DNA of 64,000 nt from Hydrogenophaga sp. 2FB (GCF_005503365.1 NZ_SCML01000002.1:148390-212389); one strand, 5' to 3'; numbered from the stretch's first letter, positions 17,521-27,048 are shown. The notes: a model not told the origin generated them from the letters alone. Made by a program: numbers and translations.

Positions 17521-18375
17521 TCATGGTGTGCGTGAACTGGATTTTGCCTGCAGTTGGGGATTGGGTTTCGCGTCGAAGAACATCTGCTCAAACGTCTGGA
17601 TGTTGTCGCTGAGTTTGACAGAGCTCGTGGGGCTCATGCCGTGCGACTCCAACCAGGCGCACAGAGCCGCGCGGGCAAGCATCGATGACTGCTTGAGCAG
17701 TTCGGCCGAGCTCATCTGGGAGAACTCTGCGCCTTGCGAGAGGCGGCCGGTCAAAAGCTCGATTGCGAATCGGCTGTCTTTGGACAGCGGGGCCTTGGCA
17801 TTGGGCTGCGAGAAGTCGCCATGGTGCTCGCGGCGTGCGGAAACGAAGGTCGCGATGTTGATCGCTGCCTTGTTGCCCGAGTCTGCAGCGATGCGCGAGA
17901 TGGCGTGCACATCGGCCAGGGACTGCAGGAAGACAGAGTCAGCAGCGTCCTGAAGCGTCTTGTTGTCCAGAAGCGGGTTCACGCCCAAGACGATGGTCAC
18001 CGGCGAATGGGCGAAGGCAGGGGTGGATTCGAATTTGCTGGCCCACTCGCGCATCGTCGCCGCCTGCAAGAGGGTGAAGCGATCCACGGGGTCGGAGCTG
18101 GTGGCTCCCTGCTGCTCGAGAGCGGCGAACGCAACCTCGGCGGAGGCGGTGTTCAGGCCCATGCCGGCCGCATCGGTGACCTGGATGGAGATTTCAGCCG
18201 TGGGCGCGAATTTGTGCACGCCAAGGCCAATCCTGCGCACAAAGGTCTCGGTCTCGGTCTGCCGAACCGTGTGCCGGACATGCTCCACGTGCAGCACACC
18301 CTGAAGGGCCGCGTGATGGATGAAGGCGTTGACGACGCTGGCTGCCTCGCTGGCTTCGGTGGTCGAGAGGGACAT
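17521..18375 (-). CDS. protein of unknown function
   Basis: 284 residues, soluble and alanine/serine-rich; largely helical prediction by eye, with a central segment SPVTIVLGVNPLLDN. No motif recognised. ATG at 18375, ~66 bp after the upstream gene. Same operon as the kinase-like gene. Confidence 0.65.
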   Translation of the reverse strand: MSLSTTEASEAASVVNAFIHHAALQGVLHVEHVRHTVRQTETETFVRRIGLGVHKFAPTAEISIQVTDAAGMGLNTASAEVAFAALEQQGATSSDPVDRFTLLQAATMREWASKFESTPAFAHSPVTIVLGVNPLLDNKTLQDAADSVFLQSLADVHAISRIAADSGNKAAINIATFVSARREHHGDFSQPNAKAPLSKDSRFAIELLTGRLSQGAEFSQMSSAELLKQSSMLARAALCAWLESHGMSPTSSVKLSDNIQTFEQMFFDAKPNPQLQAKSSSRTP

Positions 18376-18441
18376 TGTTGGAATTCTCCAGCTTTGGCGA
18401 AATGATGATCGGGGGAATTGAAGGCGAAATCCGCTGGAGGC

Positions 18442-18753
18442 TCAGTGCATGAGCTTGTTGCCGAGGGCGGTGGCCTGGCGCACGCGAGAAAGGGTGTCCA
18501 CGCTTATCAGGAGCACGTTCTCGGGCTTGTTCTGAATGAGATCGCGCACATCGGCGGGAATCGGGAAGAGGTGAACGTCGACATTGCTGACCCGCAGCTC
18601 CACCCGTTCATTGACAAACTCGACCTTTTCGATTCGGCCCCCATAAGGGGTGACCAGGCAGGCACGCAGATCCGAGCCATGGCCGGCTTTCATGATGGTG
18701 AAGCCAACGGCGTGGGCAGGAGTAAGACTTTGGTTCATCGAGGTAGTCGTCAT
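18442..18753 (-). CDS. small protein of unknown function, first in operon
   Basis: 103 residues. Beta-rich centre (GGRIEKVEFVNERVELRVSNVDVHLFPIP) and a helical C-terminus; no membrane segment. It could be a small dimeric regulator or structural protein. ATG 18753, about 26 nt after the predicted +1. Confidence 0.62.
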   Translation of the reverse strand: MTTTSMNQSLTPAHAVGFTIMKAGHGSDLRACLVTPYGGRIEKVEFVNERVELRVSNVDVHLFPIPADVRDLIQNKPENVLLISVDTLSRVRQATALGNKLMH

Positions 18754-18785
18754 GGAGTCGTCGGGTTGTCTGTAATATCGTGTTT

Positions 18786-18814
18786 AGTATATCCGTTACG
18801 CCTAGAAACGTCAC
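18786..18814 (-). promoter_or_regulatory. family promoter for 18753-15702
   Basis: TATACT (18791-18786) preceded by GGA, discriminator AAACACG; the -35 (GTGACG, 17-bp spacer) is the weakest of the set. GCGTAACGGATATACTAAAC is dyad-like. Confidence 0.65.
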
Positions 18815-18830
18815 AGGCGTCATGGGAAAA

Positions 18831-19541
18831 TCAGGGGCTCAAAATCTCGACCTCCCCAGCTCGAGAAGCTTCCTTCAGGAAGCGCTGCCTGGAAGGGGCG
18901 TCACGAACGATCAATGCCTTGTAGCCTGGCGCGAGGCCACCAGAAGAGCGCAACAAGAGGCCGGGATCGTGGTGGCCCAGTTTGAGGTGCCGCAGGCGAT
19001 CTTCGTACGCAGAGATGCCGTAGGTCAAGAATGCCCAGGCGGAATCATTCTCGCCACACAGAACGTAGACCCGATTGCCGTGAATCACGCTGAGGCTGTC
19101 GCCCATAGCGGGGAGCAGACCGCAGGCATCAGGATCCAGTGCGTCTGTCCTGCGCATGCGGAAGTCCCGAAAGGACAAGGGATCATGGACCATGCATTTG
19201 ACTCGATGGCTCGCGCAAGCCTGACATGAGACGCAAATGTTCGCCAACTCATGGCCATGGCCAAGAGAGAGGAGATGGGTGTGCGTGAAGCATGCGTTCT
19301 GCTTGGAACCCAGCGACTTGTTGCACCAATGGCAGTTCCGAGCCTCAGACAGGATAGCCACCAGATCCTCTGGCCGAACCGAAGACTTGGCGCCATGCCT
19401 CAATGCAAGCTCAACTCCTTCGGCAGGAATCTTGAAGCCGCTGAAGACTCGTTCACTGGCCATGCGCGCGGCAAGATTGACCAGTTCATGGTCGAGTGCC
19501 GCTGGAGTTGCACGTGCGTTCATTTCTTCACTCGGGAGCAT
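18831..19541 (-). CDS. HNH/treble-clef-like zinc-binding protein
   Basis: 236 residues. Residues ~69-112 show CHWC, then HTH (histidines ~86-88), then CVSCQAC. Paired CxxC knuckles around a central histidine are typical of HNH nucleases or related treble-clef zinc domains, but the usual DH/N residues are only partly present, so nuclease activity is uncertain. The C-terminus ends in basic amphipathic helix. Start could be ATG 19541 or ATG 19523. Last gene of the NUC1 operon. Confidence 0.6.
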   Translation of the reverse strand: MLPSEEMNARATPAALDHELVNLAARMASERVFSGFKIPAEGVELALRHGAKSSVRPEDLVAILSEARNCHWCNKSLGSKQNACFTHTHLLSLGHGHELANICVSCQACASHRVKCMVHDPLSFRDFRMRRTDALDPDACGLLPAMGDSLSVIHGNRVYVLCGENDSAWAFLTYGISAYEDRLRHLKLGHHDPGLLLRSSGGLAPGYKALIVRDAPSRQRFLKEASRAGEVEILSP

Positions 19542-19547
19542 GCACTC

Positions 19548-20762
19548 TCACCGCCTTGGGCTTCGCACTGTTCTGCCGGCTTCATTCGCCTGCATTTCGG
19601 CAGCCCGGATGAACTCTGAAGTCACGGCATCGCGCACTTTTTGGGCGACTTGGCCGACGGCAAAGGCAAATACGGCCAATTCCGGTGGGCCAGATGATGC
19701 GATGACTCCAGTGAGACCGTTCGAGCCCGGCGCGTTGTCTGGACCACCCAGGAGTTCAGCGAACAAAGCTGAGACCTGCGCAAGCCGCATCAAGGATGCA
19801 TGGCAGGCAACGGACATCCGACCGTCGTTGATCTGCTTGTGAGCAGTGTTGTAGCCCTCAGAGAGCCACGCCACCATCTCGACAAACTCCAGTTTGTTCG
19901 CGGCAAATGGACTGAGCGCCTGAACTCTGGATTCGACTTTTGCCAGGGCCTCAGCGGCGTCAGACGCATATGCTTTGGCAGCTTTCGGATTCATCACCTG
20001 GGTCACACCGCCTTTGGCCGCGGCAAACCTGATTCGCCCTTGGCGGTCCTTCTTGTTTCCCTCAATCTTGCCGAGCTTGTGCAAAGTCTCGACCGATCCG
20101 AATTCAACAGATCTCCCATTCGTTGCGCCAGGCACGCCGGGCAATGCGATGGAGCCAAAGAGCTGGGATCGGTACGGGAATAGGGTGAGTGAGCCGACGT
20201 GTTGGACGTTGCCGGCGATGCTCGCACCAGACTTTTCAGAGGGGAACTGCAGGGCCAGGGCATCGGAAACTGCGTGCAACCCCTCCCAAGAGAAGTCCTC
20301 TCTCGCAGTCACCGGATTGTCCGTGGTCGGAGGGTTACCCCAAAGACGCTCCATGGGGGCGCTGAAGACCTCCTCATCGAGACTTGCAGCTTTGCACATG
20401 GCGTAGGAATCTGCATCCAGCGGGCCAAGCGCCGATTCCTGAAGGCAGACAAAGTACACGTCCTGATGCTCTGCCGGGCTCAGGTCCAATGCCTGAAATG
20501 CGCGACGGACCATGGCAGCCCTGCGGTCGGGGTGAAGCCCAGCCGCTGGTGAAAAGTGAACTGGCGCCGTGTCTGCTGGGCGCCCCGTCTTCCCATCCTC
20601 AAGATCGATGGCTGGAGGGTTGAAGAAGGCGACGAATCCCTCGCCGATGACGGCACCCAGAAAATCGGGAACAGAGTCGACGGTCAGGGCTCCGCGCCCA
20701 TCATCAAAAAGCACGAGCTCGTTGCCCGAAGCGAGGCTCCGACGGGAAAGCGTGAGGATCAT
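19548..20762 (-). CDS. protein of unknown function
   Basis: 404 residues, soluble. Beta-rich first half (PDFLGAVIGEGFVAFFNPPA, SLTLFPYRSQLFGSIALPG) and helical second half ending basic (GRTVRSPRR). No known motif seen. Sits between the exported nuclease (14 bp upstream) and the zinc protein (7 bp downstream) in one operon. Confidence 0.65.
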   Translation of the reverse strand: MILTLSRRSLASGNELVLFDDGRGALTVDSVPDFLGAVIGEGFVAFFNPPAIDLEDGKTGRPADTAPVHFSPAAGLHPDRRAAMVRRAFQALDLSPAEHQDVYFVCLQESALGPLDADSYAMCKAASLDEEVFSAPMERLWGNPPTTDNPVTAREDFSWEGLHAVSDALALQFPSEKSGASIAGNVQHVGSLTLFPYRSQLFGSIALPGVPGATNGRSVEFGSVETLHKLGKIEGNKKDRQGRIRFAAAKGGVTQVMNPKAAKAYASDAAEALAKVESRVQALSPFAANKLEFVEMVAWLSEGYNTAHKQINDGRMSVACHASLMRLAQVSALFAELLGGPDNAPGSNGLTGVIASSGPPELAVFAFAVGQVAQKVRDAVTSEFIRAAEMQANEAGRTVRSPRR

Positions 20763-20775
20763 GGCAAGGACGCGG

Positions 20776-21690
20776 TCACTGAAAGCTCGGGAGCCAGCTC
20801 ACACCGGTGCGCTTGACCAGTTCGCCATAGGAAATCGGCGCCCCAATGCGCGCGGCATCCGTGTTTTCAGCCCAATGGGCCCATGCGCGGCCGGCTGCCG
20901 GGTCGTAAACGAGTTTGAAGAAATGGGTGGGGACGAAGACTCGGCCCTTTCCCACAGTTTTGGGCTGCGCATCGGCGAACACAGGGCCGGTGAGCACATA
21001 GACGGGACCGGAGGCGCGCATCACGTACCGTCGGGTGTCGATCTCGACTTTCGCCCACGCATTGCGGTTGAGTTCAGCGGCCTGGGGAGCGGTGTTGGCC
21101 AGGGAGAACGACTGCGCCATCGATTGAGCGTTGTCCATGTCAGCGGCCGGGGCCATGTGCCCACGGTCGTAGCCAGAGCCGCGGTAGTCATCAAGGCTTG
21201 CTCGCTCGCGAGAAGGAAGACGCGCATCGGCAAAAAACACGTCCGTGCGAGCCTCGGACTTCGCCTGCTGAATCCGAGAGCGGGTGAGCACCTCGGCGAC
21301 GTAAAGGGGGGTCTTGGTGACACCAGAATGAAGCACCGCGAAGCCGTCGAAGCACAGCGCCCTGGCCTGGAGCCTCTCAAGGGCAGGGTACGAAGGAAGG
21401 GTGGCGCCGTAGAACTGGTCTGCACACGCGCCGAAGTTGCCCGTTGATTGCGGCATGGGCGGCGTGTTGGCGGCCGAAGTGACTTGAGCCGCAGCGGCTT
21501 GGGCAACAACGGTGCCAACACCGCCTGCAGCTGCGGCTACAACGCCAACTTTTGCCGCCTTCTTTGCCGCGCCGGCAAAACCACCCAATGACAACGAGTA
21601 GGCCGGGGTGCTCAGCAGCGATAAAGAGACGACTGCGACGGCAGTGATCAGCGCATACGAGCGCGAGACGGTGTTTGATCGGGTGTGCAT
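20776..21690 (-). CDS. exported NUC1-type DNA/RNA non-specific endonuclease
   Basis: 304 residues. A basic N-terminus plus hydrophobic segment (~11-30, LITAVAVVSLSLLSTPA, then AYS) is a Sec signal peptide, followed by a glycine/alanine-rich linker. The beta-beta-alpha-Me nuclease core holds DRGHMAPAAD with general base His178 and metal ligand Asn ~208, plus TGPVFAD and HFFKLVYD. The family (Serratia nuclease, EndoG, plasmid Nuc) cuts DNA and RNA with Mg2+ in the periplasm or outside. The -10 TATCTT ends six bases before ATG 21690, so the mRNA is predicted leaderless. No inhibitor gene is next to it. Confidence 0.9.
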   Translation of the reverse strand: MHTRSNTVSRSYALITAVAVVSLSLLSTPAYSLSLGGFAGAAKKAAKVGVVAAAAGGVGTVVAQAAAAQVTSAANTPPMPQSTGNFGACADQFYGATLPSYPALERLQARALCFDGFAVLHSGVTKTPLYVAEVLTRSRIQQAKSEARTDVFFADARLPSRERASLDDYRGSGYDRGHMAPAADMDNAQSMAQSFSLANTAPQAAELNRNAWAKVEIDTRRYVMRASGPVYVLTGPVFADAQPKTVGKGRVFVPTHFFKLVYDPAAGRAWAHWAENTDAARIGAPISYGELVKRTGVSWLPSFQ

Positions 21691-21696
21691 GTTTAT

Positions 21697-21725
21697 AAGA
21701 TACCCCATGGGCCACCTTTCGCCCA
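21697..21725 (-). promoter_or_regulatory. family promoter giving a leaderless nuclease mRNA
   Basis: TGGGCG, 17-bp spacer, TATCTT (21702-21697) preceded by GGG, discriminator ATAAAC, then the A of ATG (21690) exactly where other members have +1 A. No Shine-Dalgarno is present. Confidence 0.78.
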
Positions 21726-21738
21726 CCGACCAACGCTG

Positions 21739-21957
21739 TCACGCGGCAGGATTCTCAATCCCGTCGAAATAGATGACCACAAGCCACAGGAACATGGCCA
21801 AGAACCAGGGAATGGCCAGTGAATAGCCCAGTGGAACCCTTGCAAACAGCAGGACAAAGGCGCATGCGAAAAAAACGATGACGCATCCGAACGTCCCCAA
21901 AATCGTGAGACGCCGGCGCCACATGGTGCGAAGCATGCCTTTGAGGACGAAACTCAT
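21739..21957 (-). CDS. small two-span membrane protein
   Basis: 72 residues with hydrophobic segments at ~19-38 (ILGTFGCVIVFFACAFVLLF) and ~45-64, a basic N-terminus (MLRTMWRRR) inside, and an acidic end. No homology recognised. Last gene of the nrdAB operon. Confidence 0.65.
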   Translation of the reverse strand: MSFVLKGMLRTMWRRRLTILGTFGCVIVFFACAFVLLFARVPLGYSLAIPWFLAMFLWLVVIYFDGIENPAA

Positions 21958-22000
21958 TTGTGCCGTGAAGAGTTTTGACTGTTGCCGGGGATTCCGGGGG

Positions 22001-22486
22001 TTATGCCGCCATTCGCGCTTTTCGCACCGGCGGCACCTGGATCAACTGCGTCTGTTGGTACGCAAGCAGTCGATACCGTGCAAGAAACATCTGGAAGGCA
22101 TCTTCAGGATCCGCTGGCACGATCTTTGAGGGCATCTGGGCGATCGTGATGTCATTGTCGAGGTCCAGCCGGCGCACGGAAGCCGGCATCAGGTCGCGCT
22201 GAATGGCGGCCTGCAGGATTTGGTCCGCACGATGAACATCAGGATGCCCGAATTTTCGCGCGTAGGAGGGCGGCGGCGCAATCAGTGCTTGCAGGGCAAG
22301 GTGAGGATGAACGATGCGCGAGAGCAAGACATTGTGCTGGGCCACGCTGTAGAACATCGTCAAATGGGCCGGTGAATGACAGGTGCTTGCAAGCGATCGT
22401 CCGATGGACACGACGTCGTTGGCGCCAATCAGCGCAACCGGGTCATTACGAGGGCCCTCGGGTCGGAATTCGATTTCGCTGAGCAT
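22001..22486 (-). CDS. degenerate HD-domain (YfbR-like) protein
   Basis: 161 residues. It opens like the phage/plasmid HD phosphohydrolase family (FYSVAQHNVLLS, then a later ADQILQAAIQRDLMP and a C-terminal FLARYRLL), but the catalytic stretch that normally reads LLHDAAEAYLGD is replaced by LIAPPPSYARKFG and roughly 20-30 residues are missing. The first histidine survives, the HD pair does not. Active relatives are 5'-nucleotidases or dNTP hydrolases; this one is likely inactive and may act as a ligand sensor. It is in the ribonucleotide reductase operon. Confidence 0.72.
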   Translation of the reverse strand: MLSEIEFRPEGPRNDPVALIGANDVVSIGRSLASTCHSPAHLTMFYSVAQHNVLLSRIVHPHLALQALIAPPPSYARKFGHPDVHRADQILQAAIQRDLMPASVRRLDLDNDITIAQMPSKIVPADPEDAFQMFLARYRLLAYQQTQLIQVPPVRKARMAA

Positions 22487-22503
22487 GATGTTTCGGGTGT
22501 TTG

Positions 22504-22950
22504 TTACGGGCGCATCCGACGCGGCTTTGCCAGATCGGGAGCGGGAGGAGGTGTGGTGGCTTCAGCCAAGACGGCGCTCGAGACGGCTTCCTGGCTCTCG
22601 CAGGCATTCGCGAGGCGCGCATGGTTGATGGCATCGAGCATCTGGACGTCGCTGTACTGGAAGGAGGTGTCCAGGCCGTAGGCCTCGCACGCGGACTCCC
22701 ACTCGCCCTGCTCAATCCCGTCGACCGAGGTGAGAAGAACGTGGCCGGTGCCAAGCTCGACAATTTCACTCACCTCGAGCGAGGAAATCATGTCCCGGCG
22801 CATCTCGGGGCTCATGAGCGACCACGCCTTCTCCAAAAGACCCTGCAGGTCACCAATTTCGTGGTCGTTGCCGGATTCGTTGCCGTGCGCCGTTGCACAC
22901 AGGATGAGGTCACTGACGGTGTTCTCGTCGTCAAAAAGCACGTTGCTCAT
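22504..22950 (-). CDS. acidic protein of unknown function in the nrdAB operon
   Basis: 148 residues, acidic, starting MSNVLFDDENTVSDL, helical (LQGLLEKAWSLMSPEMRR), with a disordered proline-rich end. It begins 5 bp after the nrdB stop, so it is co-translated with nrdB. No motif seen. Could be a small regulator of the reductase or unrelated. Confidence 0.62.
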   Translation of the reverse strand: MSNVLFDDENTVSDLILCATAHGNESGNDHEIGDLQGLLEKAWSLMSPEMRRDMISSLEVSEIVELGTGHVLLTSVDGIEQGEWESACEAYGLDTSFQYSDVQMLDAINHARLANACESQEAVSSAVLAEATTPPPAPDLAKPRRMRP

Positions 22951-22955
22951 CGTTC

Positions 22956-24113
22956 TCACTCCCAGTTGAGGGCGCCGCCCGTTTGGTACTCGATCACTCG
23001 GGTCTCGAAGAAATTGCGCTCCTTCTTGAGGTCGATCATTTCGCTCATCCAGGGGAACGGGTTCTCTTCGGCGGGAAACATCGGCTCCAGGCCGATCTGC
23101 TGCGCGCGGCGGTTGGCGATGAAGCGCAGGTAGCCTTTGAACATCGAGGCGTTCATGCCGAGCACGCCGCGCGGCATGGTGTCTTCGGCGTAGCGGTACT
23201 CGAGATCGACGGCCTTGTGGAAAAGCCCCTTGATCTCATCCTTGAAGGATTCGGTCCACAGCCCCGGGTTTTCCGACTTCAGAGCATTGATCAGATCGAT
23301 GCCGAAGTTGCAGTGCATGGACTCGTCGCGCAGGATGTACTGGTACTGCTCGGCGGCACCGGTCATCTTGTTCTGGCGACCCAGCGCCAGGATCTGCGTG
23401 AAGCCCACATAGAAGAACAGGCCTTCCATCAGGCAGGCGAAGACGATCAGGCTCTTGAGCAGGCGCTGGTCGGTTTCGGGCGTGCCGGTGTGGAAGTTCG
23501 GGTCCATGATCGCCTCGATGAAGGGGATCAGGAACTGGTCCTTGTCGCGGATCGACTGGACTTCGTTGTAGGCGTTGAAGATCTCGGACTCATCCAGGCC
23601 GAGGGACTCCACGATGTACTGGTAGGCGTGCGTGTGGATGGCTTCCTCGAAAGCCTGGCGCAGCAGGAACTGGCGGCATTCGGGCGCCGTGATGTGGCGG
23701 TAGGTGCCCAGCACGATGTTGTTGGCGGCCAGCGAGTCGGCGGTGACGAAGAAGCCGAGGTTGCGCTTGACGATGCGGCGTTCGTCTTCTGTGAGGCCGT
23801 TGGGGTCTTTCCAGAGCGCGATGTCGCGGCTCATGTTCACTTCCTGCGGCATCCAGTGGTTGGCGCAGGTGGACAGGTACTTCTCCCAGGCCCACTTGTA
23901 CTTGAACGGCACCAGTTGGTTGACGTCGGTCTGGCCGTTGATGATGCGCTTGTCGGCCGCGTTGATGCGCCGGGCGACGTTGGTGGCATGCGCGGCGGCA
24001 GAAGCCACCACATTCTTCGGCGCTGCTTCAGGAGCGCTCACCTGGGGCGCTGCGGCAGGTCGCTCGACAGCGTTGACGCCGGCGGCATTGGGTTCATCGT
24101 CCCAGGAAAGCAT
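22956..24113 (-). CDS. nrdB: class Ia ribonucleotide reductase beta subunit
   Basis: 385 residues. Houses the diiron-tyrosyl radical used to reduce ribonucleotides with NrdA in the cytoplasm. Visible ligands: Asp in [11 protein letters not shown], Glu-x-x-His with the radical Tyr in [12 protein letters not shown], and the second E/ExxH set in DESMHCNFG. The presence of Tyr rather than Phe argues for class Ia over Ic. The first ~60 residues are an alanine-rich extension. ATG 24113 has GGAG six bases upstream; the frame extends to a TTG at 24125. It lies 49 bp after nrdA. The body looks like chromosomal betaproteobacterial NrdB. Confidence 0.96.
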   Translation of the reverse strand: MLSWDDEPNAAGVNAVERPAAAPQVSAPEAAPKNVVASAAAHATNVARRINAADKRIINGQTDVNQLVPFKYKWAWEKYLSTCANHWMPQEVNMSRDIALWKDPNGLTEDERRIVKRNLGFFVTADSLAANNIVLGTYRHITAPECRQFLLRQAFEEAIHTHAYQYIVESLGLDESEIFNAYNEVQSIRDKDQFLIPFIEAIMDPNFHTGTPETDQRLLKSLIVFACLMEGLFFYVGFTQILALGRQNKMTGAAEQYQYILRDESMHCNFGIDLINALKSENPGLWTESFKDEIKGLFHKAVDLEYRYAEDTMPRGVLGMNASMFKGYLRFIANRRAQQIGLEPMFPAEENPFPWMSEMIDLKKERNFFETRVIEYQTGGALNWE

Positions 24114-24162
24114 TTCTGACTCCAATCACAAAAGGTACGGATTTCTTCGGCCTGACGGCATG

Positions 24163-27048
24163 CTATTGACACGCCTCGCAACCCGGGTCATCGAGTGCGC
24201 AGAACTTCACATCCGTGGCCGGAGTCATGTCCGAAGCGGTGGCGACAGGGGCCTTGGTGGCGGGAGCAGGGGCCGGAGCAGCTGCAGAGACCGCATTGAG
24301 CTGACCCGTGCGACCAGTCGACTTCTCCGCTTGTGTGGCTGAGGTGGTGCGCAGGTAGTAGGTGGTCTTCAGACCGCGCACCCAGGCAAGCTTGTACGTG
24401 TCGTCGAGCTTCTTGCCCGAGGCGCCGGCCATGTAGATGTTCAGGCTCTGCGCCTGGTCGATCCACTTCTGGCGGCGTGCCGCGGCCTCCACCAGCCACA
24501 CCGGCTCAACCTCGAAGGCGGTTGCGTACAGGTCCTTGATTTCAGTCGGAACACGATCGATCGAACGCAGGGAGCCGTCGAAGTGCTTGAGGTCCATGAC
24601 CATCACGTCATCCCACAAGCCCAGGCCCTTGAGATCCTCGACCAGGTAGCCGTTGATGATGGTGAATTCGCCCGACAGGTTGGACTTGACGGAGAGGTTG
24701 CCGAAGCTGGGCTCGATGGACGCATCCACGCCCACGATGTTGGAGATGGTCGCGGTCGGGGCGATGGCCACGCAGTTGGAGTTGCGCATGCCGTCGGCAG
24801 CGATCTTCTGACGCAGGGCATCCCAATCCAATCGGCTGGAGCGATCCACATCGACGTAGCCGCCACGCTCGCGGGCCAGCATGTCCAGGGTGTCGGGAGG
24901 CAGGATGCCCTGGTCCCACAGCGAGCCCTTGTAGCTGCCGTAGCGACCGCGTTCACGCGCCAGTTCGGTCGACGCCCAGTAGGCGTAGTAGCAGACGGCC
25001 TCCATGGAGCGATCTGCAAACTCCACTGCCGCGCTGGAGGCGTAGGGCATGCGCATTTCGTACAGAGCGTCCTGGAAGCCCATGATGCCCAGGCCAACGG
25101 GGCGGTGGCGCAGGTTGGAGTCGCGCGCCTTCTTGACGGCGTAGAAGTTGATGTCGATCACGTTGTCGAGCATCCGCATGGCCGTTTTGATGGTCCGCTT
25201 CAGCTTCTCGTGGTCGAGAACGCCACCGATCACGTGCTGCTTGAGGTTGACCGACCCCAGGTTGCAGACCGCGGTTTCGGTGTCGCTGGTGTTGAGCGTG
25301 ATCTCGGTGCACAGGTTGGAGCTGTGCACGACGCCGGCATGCTGCTGCGGGCTTCGCACGTTGCAGGCATCCTTGAAGGTGATCCAGGGGTGCCCGGTTT
25401 CGAACAGCATCGTGAGCATCTTTCGCCACAGATCGGATGCCTGAATCTTCAGGGAGGGCGTGATCTCACCGCGCTCGGCGCGTGCTTCGTAGGCAACGTA
25501 GGCTGTTTCGAAGTCGGAGCCGAACTTGTCATGCAGGTCGGGAACGCTGCTGGGGGAGAACAGGGTCCAGTGGCCCTTTTCCATCACACGCTTCATGAAC
25601 AGGTCTGGGATCCAGTTGGCCGTGTTCATGTCGTGAGTGCGACGACGGTCATCACCCGTGTTCTTGCGCAGGTCCAGGAACTCTTCAATGTCCAAGTGCC
25701 AGGTTTCCAGGTAGGCGCAGACAGCGCCCTTGCGCTTGCCACCCTGGTTGACGGCCACTGCCGTATCGTTGACCACCTTCAGGAAGGGCACCACGCCCTG
25801 CGACTCACCATTGGTGCCCTTGATGTGCGAGCCCATGGCGCGAACGCGGGTCCAGTCATTGCCCAGGCCGCCGGCGAACTTGGAGAGAAGAGCGTTTTCC
25901 TTGATCGACTCGTAGATGCCGTCCAGATCGTCCGGGACCGTGGTCAGGTAGCAGCTGGAGAGCTGGGAGCGACGCGAGCCGCTGTTGAAGAGCGTCGGGG
26001 TCGAGGACATGAAGTCGAAAGAGGACAGGAGCTCATAGAACTCGATGGCGCGCGCTTCGCGGTCGACTTCGTTGAGCGAGAGGCCCATGGCCACGCGCAT
26101 GAAGAAGGATTGCGGCAGCTCGATACGGGTCTTGCGCACGTGCAGGAAGTAGCGGTCATACAGCGTCTGCAGACCCAGGTAGTCGAACTGCATGTCGCGT
26201 TCAGGCTTGAGGGCCTCACCCAGGCGAACAAGGTCAAACTCAAGCATCTTGTCGTCCAGCAGGCCGTTTTCCACCCCCTTCTTGATGAACACAGGGAAGC
26301 TGGTCGCATAGCGCTCACGCAGTTGCCACGCGGGAACCTCTTCACCCAGAACTTCCTTGACGATGGTGTGGTGCAGCAGACGAGCGGTAGCGTACGTGTA
26401 GCCGGGATCCTTCTCGATCAGCGTGCGTGCTGCCAGGATCGAAGCCTTGTAGACCTCCTGAAGGGGCACGCCGTCATAGAGGTTTCGCTTCGTCTCCGCC
26501 AGGATCGGTTCAGGCTTGATGTCATTGCCAAGATCGGTGCAGGCCGCTTCAATGAGGCCCTTGAGAAGGGCCATGTCCAAAGGGGAGCGCACGCCACCAT
26601 CGACCACATGGATCACTGGCTCGGCTGCAACCGCCACTTCACCCTTGGCCGCACGCTCTTGTGCGCGGCGCTCACGGTACAGCACATAGGAGCGAGCCAC
26701 CTCTTGGTGCCCGGCGCGCATCATGCCCAGCTCCACCTGATCCTGGACATCCTCAATGTGGAAGGTGCCACCTGCTGGTCGCGAACGCATCAGCGCCTTC
26801 GTGACGCTCTCGGTCAATGCATCCACAGTCTGGCGAACACTGGCCGAGGCGGCGCTGCTGGAGCCATGAACAGCCAGGAACGCCTTCATCATGGCCACAG
26901 CGATCTTGCCGGGCTCGAACGGCACCACCGAGCCGTTTCGGCGAATGATCATGTACGAGGTGCTCACGCCGCCAGCGCCAGCATCTCGGGCCAAAATGGG
27001 AGCGACGGATTGGGAAGGAGAAGCAGGGGCTTGGGTTGCGCTCAGCAT
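24163..27048 (-). CDS. nrdA: class Ia ribonucleotide reductase alpha subunit
   Basis: 961 residues; reduces ribonucleoside diphosphates to deoxy forms. An N-terminal ATP-cone begins at ~34 (MIIRRNGSVVPFEPGKI), giving dATP feedback control. Active-site cysteines are visible: SQLSSCYL (~364), NLCTEI (~579) with the N-C-E triad, CNLGSVNL (~595), and a C-terminal redox tail CALDDPGCEACQ. The tail is preceded by an alanine/proline linker. ATG 27048 has AAGG upstream. Its ~100-nt leader comes from the element-type promoter at 27156; I see no NrdR box pair. A full-length antisense frame on the other strand is a GC artefact. Confidence 0.96.
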   Translation of the reverse strand: MLSATQAPASPSQSVAPILARDAGAGGVSTSYMIIRRNGSVVPFEPGKIAVAMMKAFLAVHGSSSAASASVRQTVDALTESVTKALMRSRPAGGTFHIEDVQDQVELGMMRAGHQEVARSYVLYRERRAQERAAKGEVAVAAEPVIHVVDGGVRSPLDMALLKGLIEAACTDLGNDIKPEPILAETKRNLYDGVPLQEVYKASILAARTLIEKDPGYTYATARLLHHTIVKEVLGEEVPAWQLRERYATSFPVFIKKGVENGLLDDKMLEFDLVRLGEALKPERDMQFDYLGLQTLYDRYFLHVRKTRIELPQSFFMRVAMGLSLNEVDREARAIEFYELLSSFDFMSSTPTLFNSGSRRSQLSSCYLTTVPDDLDGIYESIKENALLSKFAGGLGNDWTRVRAMGSHIKGTNGESQGVVPFLKVVNDTAVAVNQGGKRKGAVCAYLETWHLDIEEFLDLRKNTGDDRRRTHDMNTANWIPDLFMKRVMEKGHWTLFSPSSVPDLHDKFGSDFETAYVAYEARAERGEITPSLKIQASDLWRKMLTMLFETGHPWITFKDACNVRSPQQHAGVVHSSNLCTEITLNTSDTETAVCNLGSVNLKQHVIGGVLDHEKLKRTIKTAMRMLDNVIDINFYAVKKARDSNLRHRPVGLGIMGFQDALYEMRMPYASSAAVEFADRSMEAVCYYAYWASTELARERGRYGSYKGSLWDQGILPPDTLDMLARERGGYVDVDRSSRLDWDALRQKIAADGMRNSNCVAIAPTATISNIVGVDASIEPSFGNLSVKSNLSGEFTIINGYLVEDLKGLGLWDDVMVMDLKHFDGSLRSIDRVPTEIKDLYATAFEVEPVWLVEAAARRQKWIDQAQSLNIYMAGASGKKLDDTYKLAWVRGLKTTYYLRTTSATQAEKSTGRTGQLNAVSAAAPAPAPATKAPVATASDMTPATDVKFCALDDPGCEACQ

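Noticed and set aside
22983..24119. 378-codon frame antisense to nrdB
   Set aside because: Shadow of nrdB; valine/glutamate-rich repeats typical of antisense GC-rich coding.
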